A stretch of 64,000 nucleotides of DNA, taken from NCBI RefSeq assembly GCF_900112845.1, contig NZ_FONG01000008.1:124001-188000 (forward strand). Direction: 5' to 3'. The DNA is from Actinacidiphila alni (lineage in GTDB: Bacteria; Actinomycetota; Actinomycetes; Streptomycetales; Streptomycetaceae). A program made the translations under genes and the position numbers. The stretch's first letter is position 1, and the number at the start of each line of letters is the position of its first letter. The notes below the pieces were generated by a model, which worked only from the letters and a program-made list of their open reading frames with translations, was not told where the DNA came from and did no database searches. This document shows, one piece after another, positions 26,664-35,961 of this stretch.

Positions 26664-28388
26664 GTGACAAGTGAGACCGCGACGCAGGACCGGGCCGACG
26701 AGGGCCTTCGGGTGGAGGCGGAGTCGAGCGCGTGGGCGCGGCGGCTGCGGCGGTTCGGCTATGCGGAACGGGCTCGTACCGACACCCGCGACCGCCTCGT
26801 CCCGCCGTTCCCCGAGCCGGGAACGCGCATGTGGGAGTCGCTGGGCCTCGGCCCGGTGGCCGCGCACCGGCTGGCGAAGTGGGGCGGCTGGATCGGCCCA
26901 CTGCTGGTCGCCGTCTTCGCCGGCGCGATCCGTTTCTGGCACCTCGGCAATCCGCGCGACGTCGTCTTCGACGAGACGTACTACGCCAAGGACGCCTGGT
27001 CGCTGCTGAAGTTCGGCTACGAGGGCACCTGGCCCGACGGCAAGATCTCGAACCCGCAGATCCTCGCCCACCCCCAGGTGATCCCGCTCTCCGACGCGCC
27101 CGGCTATGTCGTGCACCCGCCGATGGGCAAGTGGGTGATCGCGGTCGGCGAGTGGATGTTCGGCCTCAACCCGTTCGGCTGGCGCTTCATGATGGCGCTG
27201 ATCGGCACCCTGTCGGTGCTGATGCTGTGCCGGATCGGGCGGCGGCTGTTCCGCTCCACCGCGCTCGGCTGCGTGGCGGGCACGCTGCTCGCCGTCGACG
27301 GCCTGCACTTCGTGATGAGCCGGATCGCCCTGCTCGACCTCGTCATCTCCTTCTTCGCGCTCGCCGCGTTCGGCTGTCTGCTGATCGACCGCGACTGGTC
27401 GCGGGCCCGTCTGGCGCGCGCCCTGCCCGTCGACGAGAACGGCTTCGCCCGGCCCGATCAGCACACCGGCGACCGGGTCGGCATGGGCTGGCGGCCGTGG
27501 CGGATCGCCGCCGCCGTCTGCCTGGGCCTGGCCTGCGCGAGCAAGTGGAACGGCCTGTACTTCCTCGCCGTCTTCGGCGTGATGACCGTGGTCTGGGACG
27601 TCGGCTCGCGCCGCCTGGCCGGCGCCCGCCGCCCGTATCTGGCGGTGCTGCGCAAGGACCTGGGCTGGGCCGCGCTGACGATCCTGCCGGTCGCCCTGGT
27701 GACGTATCTGCTCTCCTGGACCGGCTGGTTCCTGTCCGACAACGCCTACGGCCGGCACTGGGCCGACGGCCGCGGCGGCACCTGGTCGTGGATCCCGGCG
27801 CCGATCCGCAGCCTGTGGCATTACGAGGTGCAGGTCTACGACTTCAACGTCAATCTGCAGACTCCGCACCCGTACCAGTCCAACCCCTGGAGCTGGCTGG
27901 TGCTCGGCCGGCCCGTCTCGTACTTCTTCCAGTCGCCGAAGAACGGCGAGGACGGCTGCCACACCGCCTCCGGCTGCTCCCGCGAGATCATCGCACTGGG
28001 CACCCCGCTGCTGTGGTGGTCGGCGTGTTTCGCGCTGATCTATCTGATCTACCGCTGGGCGATGCGCCGCGACTGGCGGGCGGGCGCCATCCTGTGCGCC
28101 GCCGGCGCCGGCTACCTCCCCTGGTTCCTCTACCAGGACCGTACGATCTTCTTCTTCTACGCCGTCGCCTTCGTCCCCTACCTGTGCCTGGCCGTCGCCA
28201 TGATGGTCGGCGCCTTCCTCGGCCCACCCACGGCCAGTGAGGGCCGCCGCATGTGGGGCGCGGTCGGCGGCGGCACCCTTGTGCTGCTCATCATCTGGAA
28301 TTTCATCTACTTCTTCCCGATCTACACAGGTATGACCATCCCCTACAGCGGCTGGCAGGCCAGGATGTGGTTCGACTCCTGGGTGTGA
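26664..28388 (+). CDS. pmt: Protein O-mannosyltransferase
   Basis: This GT39 enzyme transfers mannose from polyprenyl-phosphomannose to secreted proteins at the membrane. GTG 26664 gives 574 residues with about ten membrane spans. The first loop carries the catalytic FDETYYAKDAWSLLKFGYEG, followed by VHPPMGKW and later SRIALLDL. The C-terminal four-helix PMT block (SYFFQSPKNGEDG, LYQDRTIFFFYAVAF) is intact. It is divergent from rsmI and 18 bp from the convergent monooxygenase. Confidence 0.94.
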   Translation: MTSETATQDRADEGLRVEAESSAWARRLRRFGYAERARTDTRDRLVPPFPEPGTRMWESLGLGPVAAHRLAKWGGWIGPLLVAVFAGAIRFWHLGNPRDVVFDETYYAKDAWSLLKFGYEGTWPDGKISNPQILAHPQVIPLSDAPGYVVHPPMGKWVIAVGEWMFGLNPFGWRFMMALIGTLSVLMLCRIGRRLFRSTALGCVAGTLLAVDGLHFVMSRIALLDLVISFFALAAFGCLLIDRDWSRARLARALPVDENGFARPDQHTGDRVGMGWRPWRIAAAVCLGLACASKWNGLYFLAVFGVMTVVWDVGSRRLAGARRPYLAVLRKDLGWAALTILPVALVTYLLSWTGWFLSDNAYGRHWADGRGGTWSWIPAPIRSLWHYEVQVYDFNVNLQTPHPYQSNPWSWLVLGRPVSYFFQSPKNGEDGCHTASGCSREIIALGTPLLWWSACFALIYLIYRWAMRRDWRAGAILCAAGAGYLPWFLYQDRTIFFFYAVAFVPYLCLAVAMMVGAFLGPPTASEGRRMWGAVGGGTLVLLIIWNFIYFFPIYTGMTIPYSGWQARMWFDSWV

Positions 28389-28406
28389 CCGCCGGGCGCC
28401 GACTCG

Positions 28407-29801
28407 TCACGGGACACGGCGGATGTCCGTGGCGCCCACACGGGCCGCGTACGCGGTGACGCTCTCCTGGCTGTCACCCTCCGCCGAGTCGCCCGCCCAG
28501 CCGACGTAACCGTCGGGACGGATCAGGAGGACACCGGTGCCGTACGCGTCGGAGTCCTGGGCGGTCAGCAGCGTCCAGTGGGGGCCGCGCAGCGCGTCGA
28601 ACAGGCGCAGGCCCCTGACGGTGACATCGGGGGCGCGGTCGCCCGCGCGGACCGGGCCGGGGGCGGGGCGGGTCTCCCACGTGAGGGAGGAGTCCGGGTA
28701 GCCGAGGCCGAGCTGTCCCGTGGCCCTGCCGCGCCGGATCTCGCCGCGGTGGACGCCGGTGGACAGGCCGAGCATGGCGGCGGCGACCGGGCGGCGCTCC
28801 TCCTCGTAGGTGTCGAGCAAGGCGGCGGGCACGGCGGCACCGAGCACCGCGCCGAGCTTCCAGCCCAGGTTGTACGCGTCCTGGACGCTGGTGTTGAGGC
28901 CCTGGCCGCCGGCCGGCGAGTGGACGTGGGCGGCGTCGCCCGCGAGGAAGACCCGGCCCGCGCGGAAACGATCCGCCAGGGCGGCGCGCGGGCGGAAGTC
29001 CGAGGCCCACCGCACCTCGGTGACATCCTCGGGGGCCAGGTGCGAGCGGACGGCGACGACCTTGCGCACACCGTCGAGCGACAGGTCCACCTCGGTGCCC
29101 TCGGGGAACTGCGCCACCACCTGGAAGTCCTGCGTGCCCGCCAACGGGCAGATCGCGAGGAACCCGTCGCCGTCGCGCGGCGGGAAAATGTGCCAGTTGT
29201 CGCGGTCGAGGCCGCTGATCCGCGCGTCGGCCACCAGGGTCGGATTCGGGTCCACGGTCTCGCCCGTCATACCGATGCCGAGCGCACGCCGTACCGTCGA
29301 GCGACCGCCGTCGGCGGCGACCACGTAGGCGGCACGTGTTCCCGCGCCGTCGGCGAAACGGACGTCCACGCCGTCCTCGTCCTGCGCGAGGCCGGTCACC
29401 TCGCGGCCGAAGGCGACCCGTCCGCCCAGCTCCTCCAGGCGCGCCCGCAAGATCTGCTGCGTGCGCCACTGCGGCACCATCCACGGCTGGCCGGTGCCGT
29501 CCTCCTCCGGGTCGAACATCCGGTGCTCGCCCGCGCGCCGCCCGTCCTGCCAGATCATCCCGACCGGGTACGGGCCGCCGGCGGCACGGATCGCGTCGAG
29601 GACGCCGAGGTCGTCGAAGACGTCGATGGTGCGCGGCTGAATTCCCTTGCCGCGCGAGCCGGGGAACAGCGTGTCGGCACGCTCGACGACGAGTGCGTCG
29701 ACCCCGCGCCGGGCGAGGTCGATGCCGAGGGTCAGTCCGCTGGGGCCCGCGCCGACCACCAGTACGTCCACGTGCGCCGGTGCGTCCGTCCGTGCGGTCA
29801 T
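28407..29801 (-). CDS. FAD-dependent aromatic monooxygenase
   Basis: This is a single-component class A flavoprotein hydroxylase, as used for aromatic compounds or polyketides. The FAD motifs are VVGAGPSGLTLGIDLARRG, the DG motif AADGGRSTVRRALG, and GRVFLAGDAAHVHSPAGGQG. A C-terminal thioredoxin-like domain, usual in the PHBH/RdmE group, ends VTAYAARVGATD. ATG 29801 follows AGGAG. It is divergent from a TetR gene, and two operators lie between them. The substrate is not known; degradation or detoxification is likely. Confidence 0.9.
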   Translation of the reverse strand: MTARTDAPAHVDVLVVGAGPSGLTLGIDLARRGVDALVVERADTLFPGSRGKGIQPRTIDVFDDLGVLDAIRAAGGPYPVGMIWQDGRRAGEHRMFDPEEDGTGQPWMVPQWRTQQILRARLEELGGRVAFGREVTGLAQDEDGVDVRFADGAGTRAAYVVAADGGRSTVRRALGIGMTGETVDPNPTLVADARISGLDRDNWHIFPPRDGDGFLAICPLAGTQDFQVVAQFPEGTEVDLSLDGVRKVVAVRSHLAPEDVTEVRWASDFRPRAALADRFRAGRVFLAGDAAHVHSPAGGQGLNTSVQDAYNLGWKLGAVLGAAVPAALLDTYEEERRPVAAAMLGLSTGVHRGEIRRGRATGQLGLGYPDSSLTWETRPAPGPVRAGDRAPDVTVRGLRLFDALRGPHWTLLTAQDSDAYGTGVLLIRPDGYVGWAGDSAEGDSQESVTAYAARVGATDIRRVP

Positions 29802-29815
29802 CGATCCCACGCTCC

Positions 29816-29865
29816 TTAATGCCGTTAAATTGCCTCGGTCATGACCATCCCCTTAACGGCATTAA
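29816..29865. promoter_or_regulatory. Paired operators between the monooxygenase and TetR genes
   Basis: TTAATGCCGTTAA (29816-29828) and its exact reverse complement TTAACGGCATTAA (29853-29865) are 37 bp apart centre to centre. Each is itself close to palindromic. They lie in a 74-bp divergent promoter region. This is the classic layout for a TetR repressor that controls itself and its target. Confidence 0.85.
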
Positions 29866-29875
29866 GCTGTCAAGC

Positions 29876-30526
29876 GTGACGACGAAGAAGCGCGAGCCGC
29901 TCGACCGCAGGCGCGTCGCGGACGCCGCCCTCGGCCTGCTGAACGAGGTGGGTCTCGACGGACTGACGCTGAGCGCCATCGGCCGCGAACTGGGCGTCAA
30001 GGCACCCGCCCTGTACTGGCACTTCAAGGACAAGCAGGCGCTGCTCGACGAGATGGCCACCCAGATGTACCGGCGGATGGTCGCCGACGTGGCGCTCGAC
30101 CCCGCCGACAGCTGGCAGGACCGGCTGCGCAAGTCCAACCACGGCCTGCGCCAGGCGCTGCGCGGCTACCGCGACGGCGCCAAGGTCTTCAGCGGCTCAC
30201 GCTTCACCGGCATGGATCACGCCGTACAGATGGAGGAGAATCTGCGGCTGCTCACGGCGGCCGGATTCACCCTGGGCCAGGCGGTACGCGCGTCGGCGAC
30301 CACGTATCTGTACACGATCGGCTTCGTCACCGAGGAGCAGGGCGTGGAGCCGCGGCCCGACGAGCCGCGCGACGGCTTCGACCTCGCCGACCGCGCCCGC
30401 CGCATGGCCGACTTCCCGCTGTCCGCCGCCGCGGGCGCCGCCATCTTCGCCGACTACGAACGGCACTTCACCGACGGCCTTGAACTCGTGATCGCCGGCG
30501 TCACCGCCCGCTACGGCATCGACTGA
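29876..30526 (+). CDS. TetR-family repressor (tetracycline-repressor type)
   Basis: The N-terminal helix-turn-helix is LTLSAIGRELGVKAPALYWHFKDKQALLDEM, close to TetR itself. The C-terminal half has the TetR_C pattern (GLRQALRGYRDGAKVFSG, TTYLYTIGFVTEEQ). GTG 29876 gives 216 residues. It is divergent from the flavin monooxygenase and probably represses it until a phenolic or polyketide ligand binds; the ligand is inferred. Confidence 0.92.
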   Translation: MTTKKREPLDRRRVADAALGLLNEVGLDGLTLSAIGRELGVKAPALYWHFKDKQALLDEMATQMYRRMVADVALDPADSWQDRLRKSNHGLRQALRGYRDGAKVFSGSRFTGMDHAVQMEENLRLLTAAGFTLGQAVRASATTYLYTIGFVTEEQGVEPRPDEPRDGFDLADRARRMADFPLSAAAGAAIFADYERHFTDGLELVIAGVTARYGID

Positions 30527-30530
30527 CCGC

Positions 30531-30843
30531 TCACCGGCCGTCCGCCGCGCCGAGTCCGGCGATCCGCGCGAGGAGGAAGTCGCGCTCGACGGCGTTCCCG
30601 GTACGGTACACGGCCCGCTCAAAGGCCGCCGCGGCCTCGGCGGGGCGGCCGAGGCGGCGCAGGAAGTCGGCGCGGGCGAGGTCGGCATACGGATACGCGG
30701 CCGGGCACGGCTCGGTCCCGGGCGCGTCGAGTGCGGCGAGACCGGTCCCGGGGCCACGGGCGAAGCCGATCGCGACGGCATGGCAGGCGGGCGGCGTCGT
30801 AATCGGCCTCGTTGTCATGAATGAGCAGCGGATACTGCGTCAC
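30531..30843 (-). pseudogene. Fusion scar: YciI-like start joined to a sigma-factor C-terminus
   Basis: From ATG 30843 the frame reads MTQYPLLIHDNEADYDA, the start of a YciI/DGPF-domain protein. After about 17 codons the homology ends. In a shifted frame, HAVAIGFARGPGTGLAALDA and DFLRRLGRPAEAAAAFERA follow, ending near 30531. That matches the C-terminal helical-repeat region of SigJ-like (DUF6596) ECF sigma factors. These two genes are often neighbours, so a deletion has fused them. A 95-codon frame remains open but is unlikely to be functional. Confidence 0.6.
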
Positions 30844-31052
30844 GGTCGTCCGTCCTCACCTTCGGTGGGCGCCTCATTGTGCGCCCTTCACCCTTCCGAC
30901 GAACGGCGGTGTCTCGAAATCGACAGGTTGAAGCGACATCCGATTCAGTACAAAGCCGTGCCCGGACCGAGACCTTCCCCTGTATGGGGGTCCCGTAGGG
31001 TGCTACAGCGCGCGTTCCCTGAACGCGTTCAAAGGGGAGGGGAGACGTACTC
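30844..31052. promoter_or_regulatory. Leader of the penicillin-binding protein gene
   Basis: The region has no gene. It ends with a strong ribosome site, GGGGAGGGGAG (31034-31044), ahead of GTG 31053, and holds a small palindrome, GAACGCGTTC, at 31021. No promoter boxes are certain. Confidence 0.4.
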
Positions 31053-32693
31053 GTGCCCATGTCACGGGGTGTCAAGACCGGCATTATCGGCACGGTGTTC
31101 GCCGGCATGCTGGGGGTCGCCGGATTCGGCGCCTACAACATCTACACCGGTCTGGACAGCGGCGGCGGGGGCGGCGGTTCCTCGGCGAACGAGCAGTCTT
31201 CACCGACGAATTCGGCACCGCCCAGCGGCAAGGACGTCACCGACATCGCGTCCGATTTTCTGACCGCGTGGTCTTCGGGTGACATCACGCGCGCCGCCCA
31301 GCTCACCGACTCGCCGCGCACCAGCACCGGCGCGCTGACCGCGTACAAGACGCAGGCGCACGTGACGTCTGTGGAGTTCACGCCGTCCCCGCCGACCGAG
31401 ACGGCCCCGACGGTCGTGCCGTTCACCGTCACCGCCCAGGTGTCGTACCAAGGCGTCGCGGTGCCGTGGAGCTACCGCTCGTCCCTCGCCGTGGTGCGCG
31501 GCATCGCGGGCAAGCCGGTCGTCCAGTGGAAGCAGTCGGTGCTCAACCCGCACCTCGGCGACGGCGACACCCTCGTCACCGGACAGGTGCCGGCGCCCGA
31601 CCTGGAGATCGTCGACCGCAAGGGCCGCGTGATGGACCCGGCCGACTACCCGTCGCTGGTGCGGATCATCCCCGACCTGCGCAGCCGGTACGCCGACAAG
31701 GTCGGCGGCGGCACCCCGGGCACGGAGACGTACGTCGAGAAGGGCGACCAATCGGCCCCGCAGACTTTGAACGTGCTCAAGAAGGGCAAGCCCGCGCGGC
31801 TGGAGACCACCCTCGACGCCACGATCCAGAAGGCGGCGGAGAAGGCGGTGACCGGCAAGGACAAGTCCGGCGTCACGGCCGTGGACGTCAACACCGGCGG
31901 CATCCTGGCGGTCGCCTACAACCCGGCGTCCGGTTTCGACTACGCCCTGCGCGACAACGCGGCGCCCGGCTCGACGTTCAAGATCGTCACGTCCGCCGCG
32001 CTGCTCGAACACGGCATGACTCCGTCGTCCCCGGCGAAGTGCATCAACGGCGCCAACATCAACCAGGGCAAGCCGTACAAGAACGACGGCAACATGAACA
32101 ATCCGAGCGCCAACCTGAAGTGGGACTTCGCCCAGTCCTGCAACACGGGCTTCATCCTCAAGGCGAACACCATCGGCACCTCGGGCCTGAAGAACGCCGC
32201 CGCGCAGTTCGGCCTCACCAAGGAGTGGAACATCGGCACGCCGACCCAGGACCCGAGCGTGCCGGGCGGCTCGGGCGACGAGTTCACCTCGGAGATGATC
32301 GGCCAGGGCCAGATCCAGGCGAGCCCGCTCATCATGGCGTCGGTCGCCGCGACCGCCCGGACAGGTGACTTCCACCAGCCCCGTATCGTCGCCAAGAGTC
32401 TGATCGAGGGACCCATCGCGACCGCGCCCGGCATCTCCCAGCAGACGTCGCAGTATTTGCGGCAGATGATGCGCTCGGCGATCACCAGCGGCACGGCCAG
32501 CGGTGTGATGAGCGGCTTCGGCCCGGATTCCGGCGCCAAGACCGGTTCCGCCGAGACCGACACCTCCGCAGAGCCCAACGGCTGGTTCACCGCTTACGAC
32601 GGCAGTGTCGCCGCCGCGGCGGTCGTGCACAGCGGCGGCCACGGCAACCAGTCCGCGGGGCCGATCGTGGCGGCCGTGCTGCGCGCGTCCTGA
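31053..32693 (+). CDS. Class B penicillin-binding protein (transpeptidase)
   Basis: This peptidoglycan D,D-transpeptidase is anchored by an N-terminal helix (VKTGIIGTVFAGMLGVAGFGAYN). A Gly/Ser linker precedes an NTF2-like MecA_N domain (about residues 60-170). The transpeptidase domain carries all three active-site motifs: STFK near residue 305, SCN near 361 and KTG near 496. The 546-residue length is typical. GTG 31053 lies 8 nt after the ribosome site; ATG 31059 is too far away. Streptomycetes have such genes beside pmt. Confidence 0.95.
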   Translation: MPMSRGVKTGIIGTVFAGMLGVAGFGAYNIYTGLDSGGGGGGSSANEQSSPTNSAPPSGKDVTDIASDFLTAWSSGDITRAAQLTDSPRTSTGALTAYKTQAHVTSVEFTPSPPTETAPTVVPFTVTAQVSYQGVAVPWSYRSSLAVVRGIAGKPVVQWKQSVLNPHLGDGDTLVTGQVPAPDLEIVDRKGRVMDPADYPSLVRIIPDLRSRYADKVGGGTPGTETYVEKGDQSAPQTLNVLKKGKPARLETTLDATIQKAAEKAVTGKDKSGVTAVDVNTGGILAVAYNPASGFDYALRDNAAPGSTFKIVTSAALLEHGMTPSSPAKCINGANINQGKPYKNDGNMNNPSANLKWDFAQSCNTGFILKANTIGTSGLKNAAAQFGLTKEWNIGTPTQDPSVPGGSGDEFTSEMIGQGQIQASPLIMASVAATARTGDFHQPRIVAKSLIEGPIATAPGISQQTSQYLRQMMRSAITSGTASGVMSGFGPDSGAKTGSAETDTSAEPNGWFTAYDGSVAAAAVVHSGGHGNQSAGPIVAAVLRAS

Positions 32694-32724
32694 CGCCCGG
32701 TTCGGCACACGGACCGGCACCCGG

Positions 32725-33570
32725 ATGACGCCCCTGGTCGTCGCGGTCGTCCTCACCGCCGCCGTCACGCACGCGGTGTGGAACGCCATCGCGCACGGCA
32801 TCAAGGACCAGGTCCTCGCCTTCACCCTCGTGGGTGGCGGCGGGGCCCTGTGCGCCGCCGCCCTCGCGCCCTTCGCGGCGGTCCCGCACCGCGGCGCGTG
32901 GCCGTACCTGATCGCGTCGGTGGTCATCCATCTCGCGTATCAGTACCTGCTGATGATGTCGTTCCGGCTCGGCGAGTTCGGGCAGGTCTATCCGATCGCC
33001 CGCGGTGTCGCCCCGCTGGCCGTCACCGTCCTGGCGGCCGTCTTCGTCGCGGAACGGCCCGACGCCTGGCAGACCGCCGGTGTCCTCACCTCGTCCGCCG
33101 GCCTCGGCGGCGTTGCCCTGTGGGGCCTGCGCGGCAGGCGGCCCAACTGGCCCGCGCTGACGGCCGCCGCCGGTACGGGACTGACCATCGCCGGCTACAC
33201 CGTCGTCGACGGCGTCGGCGTGCGCGCCTCCGGCAGTTCGCTCGGCTACATCGCCTGGCTGCTGCTGCTCCAGGGCCTGGTGATACCGGCGGTCGCCTTC
33301 GCCGCCCGCCGCCGGGCGCTGATCGCGCAGATCAGGCCCGTCGCCCTGCGCGGCCTGCTCGGCGGCGCCCTGTCCATCACCGCCTACGGCCTCGTCCTGT
33401 GGGCCCAGACCCGCGCGCCCCTCGCCCCGGTCGCCGCCCTCCGCGAGACCTCGATCATCGCGGGCGCCGCCATCGGCACCCTCTTCTTCAAGGAACACTT
33501 CGGCCGCCCCCGCACGATCGCCGCCGTCGTGGTGGTCGCCGGAATCGGCCTGATGCTGCACACGGGCTGA
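32725..33570 (+). CDS. EamA/DMT-family permease
   Basis: The 281-residue protein has ten hydrophobic segments in two EamA halves, beginning MTPLVVAVVLTAAVTHAVWN and ending IAAVVVVAGIGLMLHTG. PIARGVAPLAVTVLAAVFV is the conserved fourth-helix region, and ALRETSIIAGAAIGTLFFKE its partner in the second half. Family members export or import small metabolites; the substrate is not predictable. It starts 31 nt after the penicillin-binding protein and is probably co-transcribed. Confidence 0.88.
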   Translation: MTPLVVAVVLTAAVTHAVWNAIAHGIKDQVLAFTLVGGGGALCAAALAPFAAVPHRGAWPYLIASVVIHLAYQYLLMMSFRLGEFGQVYPIARGVAPLAVTVLAAVFVAERPDAWQTAGVLTSSAGLGGVALWGLRGRRPNWPALTAAAGTGLTIAGYTVVDGVGVRASGSSLGYIAWLLLLQGLVIPAVAFAARRRALIAQIRPVALRGLLGGALSITAYGLVLWAQTRAPLAPVAALRETSIIAGAAIGTLFFKEHFGRPRTIAAVVVVAGIGLMLHTG

Positions 33571-33588
33571 CGCGCGCGCCCGGAACGT

Positions 33589-33608
33589 ACGTCAGTACGT
33601 ACTGACGT
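33589..33608. terminator. 20-bp palindrome between convergent genes
   Basis: ACGTCAGTACGTACTGACGT is a perfect palindrome between the permease stop (33570) and the SDR stop (33635). A shared terminator is likely, although as RNA the loop would be small. Confidence 0.55.
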
Positions 33609-33634
33609 CACTACGGGCACGTCAACGCGACGCA

Positions 33635-34468
33635 TCAGTCGGCGAATTCGGCGGCCAGCGCGTCCATGAAGCCCTGGTTGCCCGAGAGGATGCCGCCCTC
33701 CACGGGGAGGGTGACGCCGGTGATCCAGGAGGCGTCTCGGGAGGCGAGGAAGGTGACGGCGGCGGCGATGTCGGCGGGCTCGCCGACGCGGCCGAGCGGG
33801 TAGAGCCCGGCGGCCGTCTCCAGGGTGGACTCGCGGCCCGCCCAGGCGGGCGTACGGATGGTGCCGGGGGCGACGAGATTGACGCGGACACCGCTGCGGG
33901 CCGCGTGCATCGCCAGGGTGCGGGTCAGCGAGATCAGGCCCGCCTTGGCCGCGCTGTAGGAGTGGTTGCCGAAGTAGGACAGGCCGTTGACGGACCCGAT
34001 GTTGACGATCGCGCCGCGCCGGTCGGGCGCCGCCGCCAGGTGCGGCAGCGCGGCCCGCGAGCAGCGCATCGCCCCCGTGAGGGTGACGTCGAGGTCGACG
34101 AGCCAGTTCTCGTCCGGTTCCTCGCTGAAGTCGTCGGAGTGATTGCTGCACGAATAGGCGTTGTTGACCAGTACGTCGAGGGTGCCGAAGGCGGCCACCG
34201 CGTGCGCGACGGCCGCGTCCACCGCCGTACGGTCGGCGACGTCGCAGGCGACGGCCTCCGCCCGGCCGCCGTCCGCCCGGATCGCCGCGGCGGTGCGCCG
34301 CGCGCCCTCCACGTCACGGTCGGCGAGCAGTACCGCGGCGCCCTCGGCCGCGAACCGCCGGGCCGTCGCCTCGCCGATGCCGCGCGCGCCGCCGGTCACC
34401 ATCACCCCGTATGTGCCGAAGCGGCTCCCGAAACCTGATTCCTGCGGCGTTTCCGGCTGCGTCACCAC
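33635..34468 (-). CDS. Short-chain dehydrogenase/reductase
   Basis: The 277-residue classical SDR has the cofactor motif VTGGARGIG, the NNAY motif, and the catalytic Ser (NIGSVNG) with Tyr-Lys in SYSAAKAG. CDVADR after the third strand and an Asp/Arg (LLADRD) at the cofactor end suggest NAD(H). The C-terminal GGILSGNQGFMDAL is usual for the family. It lies 24 nt after the serine hydrolase on the same strand. The substrate is unknown. Confidence 0.9.
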   Translation of the reverse strand: MVTQPETPQESGFGSRFGTYGVMVTGGARGIGEATARRFAAEGAAVLLADRDVEGARRTAAAIRADGGRAEAVACDVADRTAVDAAVAHAVAAFGTLDVLVNNAYSCSNHSDDFSEEPDENWLVDLDVTLTGAMRCSRAALPHLAAAPDRRGAIVNIGSVNGLSYFGNHSYSAAKAGLISLTRTLAMHAARSGVRVNLVAPGTIRTPAWAGRESTLETAAGLYPLGRVGEPADIAAAVTFLASRDASWITGVTLPVEGGILSGNQGFMDALAAEFAD

Positions 34469-34492
34469 GGCTCTCCCTCGCTCGGCGTCGGG

Positions 34493-35680
34493 TCAGCGTA
34501 GACACTCCCGTACCGCCCTGACCAGGGCCTGGGCGCGCGGATCGGCGGTGACGTTCTTCTGCATGCCGTTGGTGACGTAGCCGAAGCCGATGCCCGCCGC
34601 CGGGTCGGCGAAACCGAGGCAGCCGCCGCGCCCGGGGTGGCCGAAGGAGCCGGGGGCCAGCAGCGGGGAGGACGGGCCGTGCAGCATGTAGCCCAGGCCG
34701 AAACGGGTGTTGACCACCAGCACCCGGTCGGGTCCCTCGGACTCCACCGTGCGGGCGGCGGTGAGCGTGGCCGGTACGAAGAGCCGGGGTCCGTCGCTGA
34801 GTTCACCGGTCAGGGCGGCGTAGAAGCGGGCCAGCGAACGGGCGTCGGCGATGCCGTTGGAGGCGGGCAGCTCGCCCGCGCGGTAGGCGGGGTCGTTCTC
34901 GTCGGGCGCCGGGGAGATCGCCGCGAAGGCGCGGCGGGTGAGCGATTCCGGGTCGGCGTACGCGTCGTGCACCGCCTTCTTGGGGCGGGCCCGCAGCGTC
35001 CCGGAGGCGGCCGGCTCGGGGGTGGCGATGTCGGCGGTCGCGCCCACCCGGTGCGCCTGCGCCGCCGGCAGCCCCACCCACAGGTCCAGGCCCAGCGGCC
35101 GGGCGATCTCCTCGGCGACGAAGCGGCCGATGGTGCGGCCCGAGGCGCGCAGCACCAGTTCGGCGACCAGCCAGCTGAAGGTGTGCGCGTGATAACCGTG
35201 CGCCGCGCCCGGCGGGAACAGCGGAGTCTGCGCGGCCACCGCACGCGCCCCGGAAGCCCCGTCGAGCGCCTGCGCGACCGTCAGCGGGGTGTCGAGCGCG
35301 GGCACCCCGGCGCGGTGCGCCAGCACGTCGCGTACGGTCACCCGCTCCTTGCCGCGCGCCTTGAACTCCGTCCAGTACGCGCCCACGGGTGCGTCCAGGT
35401 CGAGCTGGCCGCGCTGGTGGAGCAGCAGCAGGCAGGCCGCGGCGACGCCCTTGGTGGCCGATCGGATGATCTGCACGGTGTCCTCGGCCCAGGGCGCGCC
35501 ACCGGCGGGTGCGGCCGTACCGCCCCACAGGTCCACCACCTTGCGGCCGTGGTGGTAGAGCGCGACGGCCGCCCCGACGTCACCGCGCCGGGAGAAATTC
35601 TGCGCGAAGGCGGCGCGCACCGGCTCCCAGCCGTCCGCCACCGTGCCGTGGACGTCCGTGAACGCGTCCATGACGTCCAT
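34493..35680 (-). CDS. Serine hydrolase of the beta-lactamase/EstB family
   Basis: The 395-residue protein has the class C beta-lactamase-like fold with the nucleophile in RSATKGVAA near residue 73. Blocks such as VTVRDVLAHRAGVPALD, HGYHAHTFSWLVAEL and GFGHPGRGGCLGFADP follow (the last read as GSFGHPGRGG). Family members are esterases or carboxypeptidases more often than true lactamases. ATG 35680 has GGAGG 8 nt upstream; ATG 35731 is possible. No signal peptide is seen. Confidence 0.88.
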   Translation of the reverse strand: MDVMDAFTDVHGTVADGWEPVRAAFAQNFSRRGDVGAAVALYHHGRKVVDLWGGTAAPAGGAPWAEDTVQIIRSATKGVAAACLLLLHQRGQLDLDAPVGAYWTEFKARGKERVTVRDVLAHRAGVPALDTPLTVAQALDGASGARAVAAQTPLFPPGAAHGYHAHTFSWLVAELVLRASGRTIGRFVAEEIARPLGLDLWVGLPAAQAHRVGATADIATPEPAASGTLRARPKKAVHDAYADPESLTRRAFAAISPAPDENDPAYRAGELPASNGIADARSLARFYAALTGELSDGPRLFVPATLTAARTVESEGPDRVLVVNTRFGLGYMLHGPSSPLLAPGSFGHPGRGGCLGFADPAAGIGFGYVTNGMQKNVTADPRAQALVRAVRECLR

Positions 35681-35961
35681 GCCTGCTGCCTCCGCCTGCC
35701 GCTCCACCGCGTCGAACCGTGCGCCATCCATGGTGCACGACGAAGATGCGGGTTCTGTAAACGGCCGATGTGACGGCCGCTGAACGGCCCGCGGCAGGGC
35801 GCGGGAAACGGCTCGGGGCGAGGCGCGGGGGGGCGCGAGGGGCGGGAACGGCCCCGGGCCCGCGCCGGGCCCGCGACACCGGCCGGGGGAAATCCGACCG
35901 GAGCGCGGACCCGTCGCGGGCCCGGTGGGGGGTCCGCTGCTCGCGGGCACCTGGGAGGTGC
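35681..35961. other. Intergenic region, serine hydrolase/cellulase
   Basis: The stretch is very G+C-rich and has no gene. A hairpin GGCACCT-GGG-AGGTGCC (35946-35962) directly abuts the cellulase stop and probably ends that transcript. CCCGGGCCCGCGCCGGGCCCG near 35860 could form another. Confidence 0.4.

Noticed and set aside
25800..27962. 720-codon minus-strand frame across rsmI and pmt
   Set aside because: It overlaps two well-recognised genes in other frames and has no motif of its own.
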